NCBI RefSeq assembly: GCF_900090045.1
Contig: NC_041788.1
Location: 1,116,001 to 1,180,000 of the forward strand
From: Plasmodium malariae
Taxonomy: Eukaryota > Apicomplexa > Aconoidasida > Haemosporida > Plasmodiidae
DNA length: 64,000 nucleotides
Direction of reading: 5' to 3'
Shown: positions 35,328-48,246 of the stretch, in pieces
Layout of the letters: each line of letters begins with the position of its first letter
How positions within the stretch are numbered: position 1 is the stretch's first letter
Made by a program: the position numbers and the translations under genes
Notes under the pieces: generated by a model
Databases searched by the model: none
The model's input: the letters and a program-made list of their open reading frames with translations, nothing else
What the model was told of the DNA's origin: nothing

Positions 35328-37135
35328 GTTTTATATATATACATAGACGTGCTTATAATTCATTGCCATTAGTAATTGTATATAATTTAAATAATTAAAA
35401 AAAACAAAAAGTAGTGTGTTCGTTTAAAACTTATTTATAAGGTGTAATATTTCTTTATATTTAATATTAATTTTGTCCTATTCTATTTTTTGTTATTTTA
35501 TTTCCATTAGTTTTATTATATTTTCTCCTTCTTTCCCTGAAATGCATACCATTTACTTGAATGTAGCAAACTAGTAGACTATTTTTTCCCGCCTCTGCTC
35601 ACGTCCATATACGTAATTTTTTTTTTACATATAAACATTTACTTAAATTTTTTTATTTACTGTTCTTAAAACATATATTCATATATTACATATATATGTT
35701 TATATATTTGTACGAGCATAAATTTTTTCTCCTCCCCGTTTTTTCATATGTATTATAATTCCATTACATGCCTACAGTGTATTTTGATTTATATATATTT
35801 TTTTAATATTTTTTATCATTCCATATTCATTTACATAATATACACATATTTTTATTTAAAAAAAAAAAACAATTTCTAATATATTTATCATTACAATTAC
35901 ATGTAGTACATAATTAGAACATCGCATCTACGAATTATAACTTTTTCTTATCTGTTTCATATTGCTACCTCTAAAATTATTTTAATGCCATAAAGTAGTG
36001 TTTTACTGACATTTTCATTTTTTTCCATGTTATTTTATTATCTTCTTTTTTTTTTTTTTTTTTGACTTGCAATCATTTTACACATATAAAGTTTGCATAT
36101 TGCGTAAATTGCACCCTTCCTTTTTTTTATTTTCTCTTTTTAATGAGTAACATGTAAATTGTTATTACATGTTGTATTAATTATATGATTACAAACATCT
36201 TTTTAAGTATGCTTGCCTTTTTTTTTTTCTTTTTCTTTTTTTTTTCATTACGACGTAGTTTATTCTTGTAATATTCTTTCAATTAGATATCCATTGTTAC
36301 ACATATACGTTTCCATATTGTTGTAGATGAATAACAAACTTATAATTTTTTTTCCATGTAAATTGCATTTTATAAATAGGTAATCCTAGTGGAGTACATT
36401 TAAATAAATAGTAATCAAATTGTGGGGATGTGTGTAAGTACGTAACGTATGTGTATATGGTATCAGTTTATACTAACACATCATTTGTATTTTTGTGTAT
36501 ATATGTGTAAACTATTGTAAGAAAAAGGAATAGAATCTATTTTAAAAATTATTATAAGTGACGTGGTATTTAGAATTTTTACAGTTCTTACGGTATTTTT
36601 GACTGTGTTACAACATTTTATTGTAGTTTTAACGTTTCATTAATTTTGTCATTAAGATAAATGTATTTCTTATACATATACACACATATGTGTACACATA
36701 TTTGAATATATACATTATTACATATGTGTATGTACAATTATAGTGTGTATATATATATATATATACTAAGATATAAAGTGAACCGTGATACATGTTATAT
36801 ATTGTATAGTGTTTATTATAGGAATATATAATTTAGCTGTGGTAATAATTTATAGGTGCAATTTTTAATAATCGCAAGTTAAATCTTATTATGTTAATGG
36901 AAATATTATTTTGTATTCCCATTTTTAGTGTTATTATATCATCCAATATATCATCATATTTATATATTTTTTGTTCATTCGTAATTCACCTTATTTATAG
37001 GCATCCCTAAGTTGTATACATGAAAATCCAAAAAAAAAGATAAAATAAAATACTCGAAGTTTACAATATTTATAGATACACTTATTTATATGTATATGTG
37101 TATATGTGTTTACATATATATATATCTACATATAC

Positions 37136-37141
<6 letters not shown>

Positions 37142-37192
<51 letters not shown>
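37142..37192. repeat. (TA)n array, about 51 bp
   Basis: TA array about 540 bp upstream of the ApiAP2 start codon. A second, shorter array lies at about 37474-37505. Confidence 0.95.
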
Positions 37193-37194
<2 letters not shown>

Positions 37195-37470
37195 GTACAC
37201 AAGTATAACAGTGTTATGTGTCGTTGTTGGAACAGAATTATTAATCTTTAATTAAAAATTTAGCATAGTATATTGTAATTCAAACGAAACGTACGTTTAA
37301 GTGAAGAGTAAAAATATTTACATCTAAGAAAGCAAGTAATTTCATTGGGTATATATTAATTTTATGGAAAATTTATAATTCATTATTTCTATTATAAAAA
37401 AGAAAAAATAATAAAAATTAATAAAAAAAAAAAAAAAAAGATTACTAAAAAATAAAAGAGTTCGTTATAG

Positions 37471-37507
<37 letters not shown>

Positions 37508-37569
37508 GCATATAAAATCGCTTGTATGCACTTACATACTCATTTATGCAGTGATAAATTTTTTATCAC

Positions 37570-37600
<31 letters not shown>

Positions 37601-37727
37601 TTATATATATCCTCATATTTAGATATACTACATACAGGTAGGTACATTACGTATATAGGCGTTTGAACATAGACATATTACAGATAGATACATAATTACA
37701 TACCAATATAATACACATATTAACAAA

Positions 37728-40700
37728 ATGAAAGATATAACAGATTATTCGAAAATTAACGACAGTATAACATGTGGCTCAAAAGAAAATGTAGAGATAA
37801 ATTATGAGTTAAGTAATGGAAACCAGGTAATTGTACATAATGAAGTGAACTATTTTGATGATAATAATTATATAGGTGCACAGGAGGAAAATGATATGAT
37901 AAATGGCAATTTATGTTTAGAACCAAATATGTCATCAGAGGAGAATTATTATAATGATAATGTAAAAGATGTTAATAATTATGAATGTATAATTCTGGAT
38001 AATAAAAATAATCGCATTGAAAATATTGCTGAAGAATATAACATAGATAATATTGATAAAGAAATATTAATAAATGGAAAAAACTTGTTAGGAAAAAAGG
38101 TTTATAACTGTATTATTAATGAAAATGTAAACTCTTTAATTAATGTAAACAGACAAATAATAAACGATAGCAAATTGTTGAACTTAAAGAATCTGGGGTA
38201 TGATGTTACTTATGCTAACAATAGTCCAAGCATAGCAAATGATGATATACAAAATGTAGAGGATAATGAAAACCTTAATTATGTTAGCACCCTATTAAAT
38301 GAATCTACGAATATGTACCATGAAGATAATAATGTGCAAGTCGGAAATAGCAGTGATGAAGGCACTATTAACAATAATATTAATAACGTTGACAATATTA
38401 GCAGTGTTAACAATATTAGCAGTGTTAACAATATTAGCAGTGTTAACAATATTAGCAGTGTTAACAATATTAGCAGTGTTAACAATATTAGCAGTGTAAC
38501 AATATTAGCAGTGTTAACAATATTAGCAGTGTTAACAATATTAGCAGTGTTAACAATATTAGCAGTGCTAACAATATTAGCAGTGCTAACAATATTAGCA
38601 GTGCTAACAATATTAGCAGTGTTAACAATAATTTTAGTAGTAATAATGACATAACGAACAATAATATTGAGTCGTACATATCAGTTCTTTATAACAGTAA
38701 TGTGGTTAGCCAAGATAACATAGGTAACAGCACGTTTACTGAGAATTTAAATTATGTTAACAATTACTCCAATGTTCCTATGGAAGGTGATAGGGCAGTT
38801 ATAAAACAAACAGGCAGGGAGGATGAGGAAGATATGGGTAATCAGTCGGCAGATATATTTATGAATGATATAAATGAACAAACATTTGTGGAACAGAATG
38901 GAAGCGATTCAAGAGACGATAAATTTATGTATTTCAATAACATTCCGTATAGTATAAATAATAATAATAATAGTACAAATAATAGTACAAATAACAGTTA
39001 CACGTACACAAATTATATGAAAAGTACTGCTAACCATTTCATCGACTCGAATAATGAAAATTACAGCTATGAAGTAGATGCTAAAAACAATGTGTACATT
39101 AATAATTTCATTGCTAATTTAAACAAATGTCCTGTGAATACTTTAACTAATGTGAGTAGCTGTAATACTGTTAAGACTAACTACAATATTTGTAACAGTG
39201 GCAGTAGTAACAACAACAGTAGTAGCTTTATGGGCAATGGAAACTCCACCGTAAGTAGTAGTAACCAAGGACACCTTATAAATAATAAAAGTAGCAATGG
39301 GAGAAGTAGTTATAATAAGACTGTAAAAAAGTATAGTATGAAAAATTGTGAAATGATTAACACCAACTCTACTGTTAGTGTAGATACGGCATTCCTGAAT
39401 AACTATGAGGAGGAAGAGGATGAGGAGAAACAGAGTAGTAACCATAACAACAATGGAAGTGGCAGTAGTGATAGAAATAACAGTGAAAACGACAATGGAA
39501 AGGACAATAGCAATGGTAATAACAGTAGTAATAAGGGTGGTGGCAACAATAAAAACAATAATAACAACAACAACAATAGAAATAACTATGGAAGTAATCG
39601 TAGGAACAACAAGAAGAATGGTGGTAATAGCAGTTGTGTCAAGAGGAATAATGCAATGTGTAGAGAGAAAAAGGAACTGATGATAGTTGATACAAATTTT
39701 GACCAAATCGGGAATGTCCATTTAGAAAACAATGATTGTCGAAATAACACAGACATATTGAATACATTCAACGATGAGAATCATGTAAAATTAAATAGTA
39801 ACTATAGTAGAGACGAAAATACGAATAATTGTATGAATTTATCAAATTTAAATGGTTCTGACCATTCTATGATTTGTTCCAATCCAGATAATAATAGAAA
39901 AGTAGAAGTGAAGAAAGAGGACATAAAGAAGTTTACAGATAATAACAGCTGCACATATATGGATTCGCGTATATGTAATAATAATATGAACGGAAGTTGT
40001 TATAGGAATTTTATTTCCAAATCAGAAGGGAATGACGTGAAAATGCACTCGATTGCGAACGGAAGTATCATAACAAACTCAGAATTATTAACAGGTGTGG
40101 TTAGCGGTATAAATGATAATGTTGTTGACAACAGAAGCTTAAATGGAAGTAACAACAATATTAGTTGTAGCAAAAATAATCTTGATATATCGGAAAATAT
40201 GAACAATTCAGAAGAAAATTTTGCCATTTACCAACCGAATGAAAATGGAATTTTTAACAGCGTAAACGTTGATAACGGTAATTTGAATTATGTAGAAGAA
40301 AATAGTTACAGCAATGAGGTAGATGAGTATAACGTCGAGGATGATTATAGTTTGAACGATTCATACGATATTAATATGTATAATGGGCTAATTGCTAACA
40401 ACAGTAATGAAAATAGTAGTAATAACAATCATAATGTAAACCATAAATTAAATGGAGGTAGCCATTATAATGTTCATAATCATATAAATATAAAGGATAT
40501 GAATGTTCATATTAAGAATATGGAGAATTTTGCAAATGAACTGGTACCTAGTTGTATTATATGCAATCAGGAGGAATATCTAAATAAAGGGCATATTGAT
40601 AGAGGGGATAATAACCATATAGGTATAAATTTGAATAATAATTGTTCAGTTAATAATAATACATCACACTGTACAAAAGAAATGAATGAAGAAAAATACA

Positions 40701-43700
40701 GTATTTGTAAAAACGATATTTCAAATAATAACTACAACACATTATTACTTATGTATAACCAGAACAATGAGGAATTAAATGAGAACGTAAGTGAGAACAT
40801 AAATGAGGAAATAATTGAGGACATAACTGAGGATGTAAACGAGGCTAATAATGAATCGAACTGTAATATGCAAAATGTTGCTATAGATCCAATTTATCTT
40901 CTGGAAAATATGAATAATCAGTCAGCTAGTGGTACAAATAATACCATGATTAATAATTATACGAATTACGAGAGTGTACACCTAATGCCAATAGAAGATG
41001 CAGAATCAGAGTATGCTAGTAAGATGGGCTATTATGAAACGGTTAACGAACAGCTAAATGACGAAAGGGACTACGACTATTTGAGCAATCAAGCAAACGG
41101 TAATAACAACAACAATAGCAATGGAAATGGCAATACCAATGACAATAGCAATAACTATAGTATTAACAACTGTAATAATAATAACTACAGCAATATGTGC
41201 AATAATAATATCTGCAATGATAAAAACTGCAATGATAATAACTGCAATGATAATAACTGCAGTAATAACTTCAATGATAATAACTGCAATGATAATAACT
41301 GCAATGATAATAACTGCAGTAATAACTTCAATAACAGCAATGATCAGTGGATGCATCATGTTAAAAGTTATCCTGTCGAGGATAGCGCGGTGCTACCAAT
41401 TAACGTAAGCAGCAGTTTTAATTCTAGTAATTACACAATGCTTTCCAATAATAGTTTAAATGGAGAAGCTATAATTCCTGCATATATCAGTAACACATAT
41501 AATGAACCGATGTTAAATAATTACAATAGCGGTAACGATAACAACAACAGAAGTAGCGCCAATGGCGATAATAGTAATGACAATAATAACAGCTTAGACA
41601 GTGATAACCATAATAACATTAACAACATGAACATTAGCATGAATAACATGGATAATCCACTAAGCAATCTGAATATGCTGGTAATTCCTAAAATAAAAGG
41701 AGTTCGTTTTGACAAATCTGGAAGGAGATGGGTGGCTAGCTGGAGCCAAAATGGAAATCAAAAAAGACAGTATTTCCCTGTAAAAAAATTTGGTCAAACA
41801 CAAGCAAAATATCTAGCTATTTATGCCCGAATAAAGGCTGTTAAATTCATGCAAAGAAAATCTCAACGATCGAATGAAAATAAGAGGGCCTATTCAAAAA
41901 AATCGTTAACAAGAGGTAAAGTAAAAGCAAACCCGAATGAGGAGAACAATAATGATGATGATAATGATGATGACGATGATGGTGATAATGACAATTACAA
42001 TTACAATGATCATATTGAAGATTGTATGGATGATAAAGACATATTGGAGGAAAATAATTCAAGTATTCATAGTAACTGTACAGTACCAAATGAAGGAATA
42101 TATAATGATTGGACGGATGAAGCATATTTAGCAAATTATGAGGAATATATAAATGAAGAGAATGAAAATTTTATGCACGATGTTGATATAGCGCTGGCGG
42201 CAAATCTAGCTGCAAATCTGTCAGTAAATGAAAGTGGAAACAATTTTCAAGATGGTAGTATTAGTAGTAATAATAATAATAATAATTTAATATATGATCC
42301 TGAACATAAAGCAATGGAAAATGTAATGGGTCTTCCGCATAACATGGAAAGTAATGCTTGCACTTTAGGAGAAAATGATTTTATCTTTAATTATAATAAT
42401 AACCTTAACTGTGATAATAATGTTAGTGGGTTTCCAAATATTGACGATCCTAACTGTGATTTATATGTTATAAATGGTGCAATAGTAGGAAGAGATCAAT
42501 TAGAAGAGCAAATACAGCAACAGATGGAAGAACAAATGGAGCAGCAAATGCAGAATGAGGTTCAGCAGCAAATCGAAGAAGAAATCCAACAGCAAATATA
42601 TTTCCAGGTAGACAACATAAACAACGACATAAATGAGGTAGATGGGGTGGATGAGGTGCACGAGGCAGAGGGCATGCCTATTTTCAATTCTCATAATGCG
42701 GAACATGAAAAATTTATAATAGACAACAACAACAACAGCAGCAACAACAATATTATTGTAAAGAATGATACGGGAGAATATAATACAGCACAGTTGAGTA
42801 ATGTGTATAAAAATGAAATAGGAAATTTGGAAAGGAATGAAAATGTAAATGGACAAATAAACAATTTTATTCATCGTGATAATCAAACCATGATGAACCT
42901 TCAAGATATAAAAGATAATAGATTATGTGAATATAAAATAAAAAAAGAAGGGGATGAACAAAGTAATATACACAAAAGGTATAGCGTAAAAGAAGAACAA
43001 GACAAGCATAAGAAGCAGAGGGGAAGACGTCTTAAGGGGTATATTAAGAGGGAAAAAGGCATATATAGTTGTGTACAAGGAGAGCAAGATGCAGGTGCAG
43101 AGAAGGAGCCAAACGAAGAAAAAGGAATGTATGTGAAGAAAAAGGAAGAACAAATAGAAGGTCCACAAACTACGGAGGAACAAAACAATCAATGGAAAGA
43201 AGGAGATACCGCAAGGGAAAACTATGATGGACCTGAGATAAATTGTGGAGAGAATAATCAGCAGAACGGCTCATTCGAAATAAATATGAGTAGCCAAAAT
43301 GATGTAATAGTAAACTTTCACTTAGATACTGCAGATGAATTGTGTGATGTAAAGGAAAATTTGCAAAACAGAAATGATATAGACGAGGATTTAGCTAAGC
43401 TTATATTAAGAATAGAGAGATTAAAGAGGAGAACGATAAACATTATAGTGGATTCAAATGAACAACTGAGTGTGCAGTTAATTGAGGGACAAACTGAAAT
43501 CAATGGCAGAATGGATAAAATAAAGAAGCTCCAGTTAAATGAAAAAGTAGCACTGTATCATCAATTAAAAAAGTACTACGTTAGGGAGGACTATATAATT
43601 TATCAAAGTGGAAATATCATTTCAGCGCGAAATGGTAGTAGTAGCAATAGGGGTAGCAGTAATGGGGGTAATAACTTAAGAAATGTCCAAGGTGGCAGTG

Positions 43701-46700
43701 AGAACATGACAAATGATAGTGTAATGGAAGAGAATGAAAACAAAGTATTACACATCATGGAGAGAGAACAATTTATAGAAAATGGTAACAATAATAATAA
43801 TATACAAGAAATAAAACATAAAATTAGAAAAACAAGTGATAGTAGTAGAAAGGAACATTCGCAATTTATAAAACTAGAGAAGAACTCAAGTAATAATGGA
43901 AGTAAGGAAAACAAATTTATACATGTAATAAACGGCGATACAAAAGCAGTCCATGGGAATGGTAGAAATAGTAGTAAAGAAAATGGCAAAGACAGTGGTA
44001 AATGTGATAACAGTCGAGATGCTAACTATCTTTCAAGTGAAAATAATAATGAAATTACTTTAAAAGGAGAATTGGATGTTAATTTAAACTCGAATATGTA
44101 TGTAACTAGTAGGGACGAAAATGATTTGCAAATCAAAAACGAGGCTGTAAATTTCATTAAGGCAAGTTCAGAGATAAATACAAATAAGAGAAGATGTAGA
44201 AGTACAAGTAGTAGTGATTTCAACAGAAATATGTATAATACGAAATATTCTAACGCTGAAGGTATTAAAAAGCAAAGAAGCTTAGAGACTGTGGAAGAAT
44301 CACAAACGTGTAGCTACGTAGATAAAAACATGTTGAAGAGTATAATGAGCAGTAATAATAATAGCAGCTATATCAACAGAAACTACAACAATAATAATAC
44401 TTGGGCAAATATAGCGGATGATAGAAACTTAAATAGATCTTCCGAAATAGTAAATGAAACCGCTGGTAATAATAAATTGGCTGTTTCACATTGTTCCCAA
44501 CAAAGTGATAGCTCATTTGATAATATGAACATATTGATCAGTAAGCCCGGACTCGACAATACTTCGTCCACCACTGCCACGATTGCTGCTACAGTACCAT
44601 CCGTACATGCGTCTGATAATTGTAGTAATAGCGGAAGCAATAATAGCGGCAGTGGTAATATAAGCTGTAGTAGCGGTAACACAAATGTCTACAGGGAGAT
44701 AACCAGTTCAGGTATACTATGCGCGAGTGGAGATCGAGTGGAAGATATTTATATTAGATATCGTTCAACTAGTGTAAACAGAGATAATATTCATAATAAA
44801 AAAGATAATGAAAAGAATATGAATTATGCAACAGGAAACAATTTAAATGAAATGAATCATAATCGAAGGAACATGGATAACAGAGTTAACAATGAAAATT
44901 TTGAAAATTGCATTTTGAATCCAAACGATGGTAATAAAGTGAATGGTGATGAGGATAATGAAAAGAATCTATTAACCTTAGTACGAAGCAGCATTGATAA
45001 TAATACATCAAATGGTTCACGTAATAATATTATACCTAACAGAAATAATAGCATGGATGAAGGAGATATGGTAAATAATAAAAATAAAAGAAAAATGGTC
45101 CACGTAAATTCGTGTACAAATAATGGAAGTAATATGATTGAAAATTATGGATATGGAAATGGGTTGAAAGGAGAACAAAATCAACGTATCTATAGTAATG
45201 GTGTAGTGTTAGGTAATATTAATAATAATAATTATTATGATGATAATGATGACAATTATGGTGCTTCTGCAAAATTACCATATATACCGGAGAATACTAG
45301 TTACGACTCTGATAATTTTATGGTATATAAGGATAATCAAAGTTTCAACAATATTAGTAGTGTAGTTTATGATATGAATCAAAAAGATAACAACGATTTT
45401 GACAATTCCACATTTATACATTCTAATAATCACCTAGGTGAATACAATCATATTAACAGTATCCTGGCGAGGGTGAACCCCAGCTCTGACAATGAAGAAA
45501 TTGACGATAAAGAAGTGGAAGAGGTGAATGGTAAAGAAGTTGATAGTGAAGTAGTTGACTATAACGATGACAATAACACCAGTAACAGCACCCCGCATCA
45601 TCAGGACTATGCAAACCCCTTGAATTACGCTTTTAATAATATGAATAGCAATTTTCATAACATCGTAAATAACACGTTTATAGATAACAAGGAAAATAAC
45701 ATCAATAGAGATATTTTAAACCAATGTAATATAGGAACAAATTATAATTTAAGCTACTTGAATAACAATAGTAATGGCAATTTTGTAGACTGTAATAATA
45801 TTAATAATAATAATAATGTTGATGATGTTGCATATGCTGAACTGTATGAATACCACGAGGATGATGAAATAGTGAATCAAGTTCTAGATGAAGTGGTAGA
45901 TGATGTAGTAGATGATGTAGTAGATGAAATTATAGGAGAAGGAGAAAATTGTGAAAATGGACCAAGAGAATATATAATGAATGCATCCCCTTTAGCTACA
46001 TTGGATACAAATGATTATAATGCATTTCATTTGAGAAATTTTTTGTATGGGCAGAATACACCTTGTAATACTGATAATGCAGGTGATAACTGTAACTATG
46101 AGCACAGGAATATTAACATCGAAATGTATAGTAGCAATAATAATAACATCAGTAGCGTTAGCAACGTTAGAAGTGTTAATAACATTAATCATATAAGTAA
46201 TAATAATCACGTTAAAAGGGGCGCTAATAATGGCAATAGTAATGGAAATATTGATGGAAGTAATGGTGGAAGTAATGGTGGAAATAGTGGTAGAAGTAAT
46301 GGTGGAAGTAGTGGTGGAAATAGTGGTAGAAGTAATGGTAGAAGTAATGGTGGAAGTAATGGTGGAAATAGTGGTAGAAGTAATAATAACAGGGCAAATT
46401 CTACCATGAACGTTATCTATGATAACAATTTCGCCTTTATGAACGGGGAATACATAGGTGCGCGAAATACGACAGATAATAATATAGTAACTGAGGATAA
46501 CGTAGATATCGATGTGGACAATACGGATATATTATACTCTGATAATAACGTAAATGTTTTTAATATTATTCATTCGACTAACAGTTCGAACTGTTATAAT
46601 TATGGTACTAATAACAAGAATAATACTTACAGCATTATGAATAACACGAATGGCACGACTAACACGAATAGCACTACTAACTCTGCCAACACGAACAGTA

Positions 46701-47011
46701 TAAATAACGTTTACAGTATGCACTACAACAATTTTAGTACTCATAACAATACTGACTACTTAAGCGAAAAAGACAACATTGTAGACTCATCAGATGCCTT
46801 CGTTTTTATGAACGATGTGAATAATTTCACACAAGATCATATTTCAAATGAAAATATGCAAAGCCAAATGACACAGGATAACAGCAGAGTGCTAAAAAAT
46901 TATAATATATGTAATGATTATTATAATAATGATAAGAATAAAAATAACATAAATACTAATTGTAATGCAAATTATGCAAATGGTGCTTACAATAATTATA
47001 TCTATATGTAA
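37728..47011 (+). CDS. ApiAP2 transcription factor, single AP2 domain, about 3,094 residues (one frame break in a repeat)
   Basis: Apicomplexan AP2 proteins are the main sequence-specific transcription factors of these parasites. One AP2 domain lies at about 41684-41855 (residues about 1319-1376): GVRFDKSGRRWVASWSQNG, then QYFPVKKFG, then a helix AKYLAIYARIKAVKFM, followed by a basic stretch (SKKSLTRGK). The rest is mostly Asn/Ser/Asp-rich. A second non-repetitive island at about 43350-43600 (IDEDLAKLILRIERL..., LYHQLKKYYV) is helical and basic and might be another functional domain. The frame starting at 37728 shifts at about 38497, inside an 18-bp repeat, where one copy reads GTGTAAC instead of GTGTTAAC. 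Restoring the missing T joins the two parts without a stop. Neighbour MCM4 and synteny recalled from P. falciparum point to the AP2-G3 orthologue, a gametocyte-related regulator, but the sequence alone does not prove that. Confidence 0.88.
38390..38628 (+). repeat. 18-bp coding repeat (NNISSV) carrying a one-base deletion
   Basis: About 13 copies of AACAATATTAGCAGTGTT encode NNISSV. The copy at about 38480-38497 lacks one T, so later copies read TILAVL in the upstream frame and NNISSV again in the downstream frame. Confidence 0.95.
41190..41335 (+). repeat. 15-bp coding repeat (NCNDN)
   Basis: In-frame repeats of an AACTGCAATGATAAT-type unit encode Cys-Asn-Asp-Asn-Asn variants. The regular Cys spacing is unusual for a low-complexity tract. 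Confidence 0.85.
46250..46390 (+). repeat. Gly/Ser/Asn/Arg coding repeat
   Basis: Imperfect 12-bp and 36-bp in-frame units encode SNGG, NSGR and related tetrapeptides near the C-terminus of the ApiAP2 protein. Confidence 0.9.
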
Positions 47012-48246
47012 AACCTTTGGCTATTTCTGTGTGCTATGCATAAGTGTACATTATAGCGTGTGTGTATTTGAGCGCGTATAGTATATCTTTATATATATAT
47101 ATATCCCTTTTTTTTTAATTTAAAAAAAGAAATTCAAGTATTCTTTAAAATTTTTTTTTAAAATATCATTTTTGCATAATACTCATATTGCGTCGCGCTT
47201 TTTTTCTCCATTTATATGCTAGAATCAGCAGGTGTAGAAAAAGGTGCATATATATATATATATATATATATTCTTATTTTATAATTTACGTCTTAATGAT
47301 ATTTCATTACATGCATGGCTATATTTGCATAGTCGCAATTGCAGTAGAGTATATATATACGTGTAAACACATTTATGTGCATATTTATTCATCCATACAT
47401 CCTTGTTTTAGTACGCTCTTACAGTTCACATATTTACATGTATTATGTATGTATTATTTTTATGAAGAAAGAATAACAGTAGTTTAATAGGTACGTGTAT
47501 ATATGCATATAAACACGTGCTTATTCTTTTTTGTAGTTTTTTTTTTTCATCCATTTTTTATGTTTAAAATTTAATTTCTTTTAATATTTAAAAAAAAAAA
47601 TTTCTTTTTGAGGTCTTTTTTATATTTTGTATTTTTGCAAAAATATACCTCTTAGAAAACGTTGAAGTTTTCAATTCTTGCAACAATCTTTGCGTTTTTC
47701 ACGAATTTGAATTTATGTACACAGCCTTTTGTCCATGCAATAACTCTATGTTAATTTTTCAGTTTGTCAAGGAAAAAAAAAGTAAATTACGCTAGTACAA
47801 TTTTACTTTTTTTTTAAATGTCATATGCTTTTTACTGCACTTCTAAATAAGTAAACACCATAAACAACAAAGTCGATAATTAAAAAAAAAAAATTAAAAG
47901 GAAAAAAGAGTAAGAGAAAAATCATATTTCCTCTCCAGTGATATATGTGTTCATAAACACACAACACATATCTATACTTCATACACATTGGAATGACGTC
48001 CAATTTGTACGGTTCGTAAAACTCGTACATTTAATTTTGCTTTTATTTTGTTTTGCTAGTTACACGTACACATAAAAAAATAAAAAAAAAATTGAACTAT
48101 AAAAAATAAAGCTGAAATGTAACAAAAAAAAAAATATGAAATTCATAAACTCAGTAAAAAAAATACGAAATTCATAAATGGAGACATTAAAAAAAATGCT
48201 GCAATATATTAAGTTGAAAAATAAAAATTAAAGTGATAATATACTA
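47012..48246. other. Convergent intergenic region
   Basis: Lies between the 3' ends of the ApiAP2 gene (+) and the RRM gene (-). It contains (TA)n and poly-A/T tracts, and its short frames are compositional noise. I see nothing else in it. Confidence 0.65.

Larger units (their letters stand above)
27793..37727. other. 9.9-kb gene-poor region upstream of the ApiAP2 gene
   Basis: No open frame with credible composition longer than about 60 codons. Sequence alternates poly-T, (TA)n and CATA/TACA-type tracts. One small candidate frame at 28.4 kb, one 12-bp minisatellite and two long TA arrays are listed separately. Part of it is probably the long promoter and 5' leader of the ApiAP2 gene. No centromere, rRNA or tRNA signature was recognised. 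Confidence 0.6.

Noticed and set aside
27793..37727. Centromere in the long gene-poor region
   Set aside because: A+T content is not distinctly higher than other intergenic DNA here and no defined core of tandem repeats is seen. The synteny recalled also does not place a centromere at this spot.
39143..39721. 192-codon minus-strand frame opposite the ApiAP2 gene
   Set aside because: Val/Ile/Thr-rich shadow of Asn/Ser codons on the plus strand, with no independent composition or start context.
42500..43192. Minus-strand frames of 95-134 codons opposite the ApiAP2 gene
   Set aside because: Leu/Phe/Ser-rich antisense readings of Gln/Glu/Lys-rich coding sequence.
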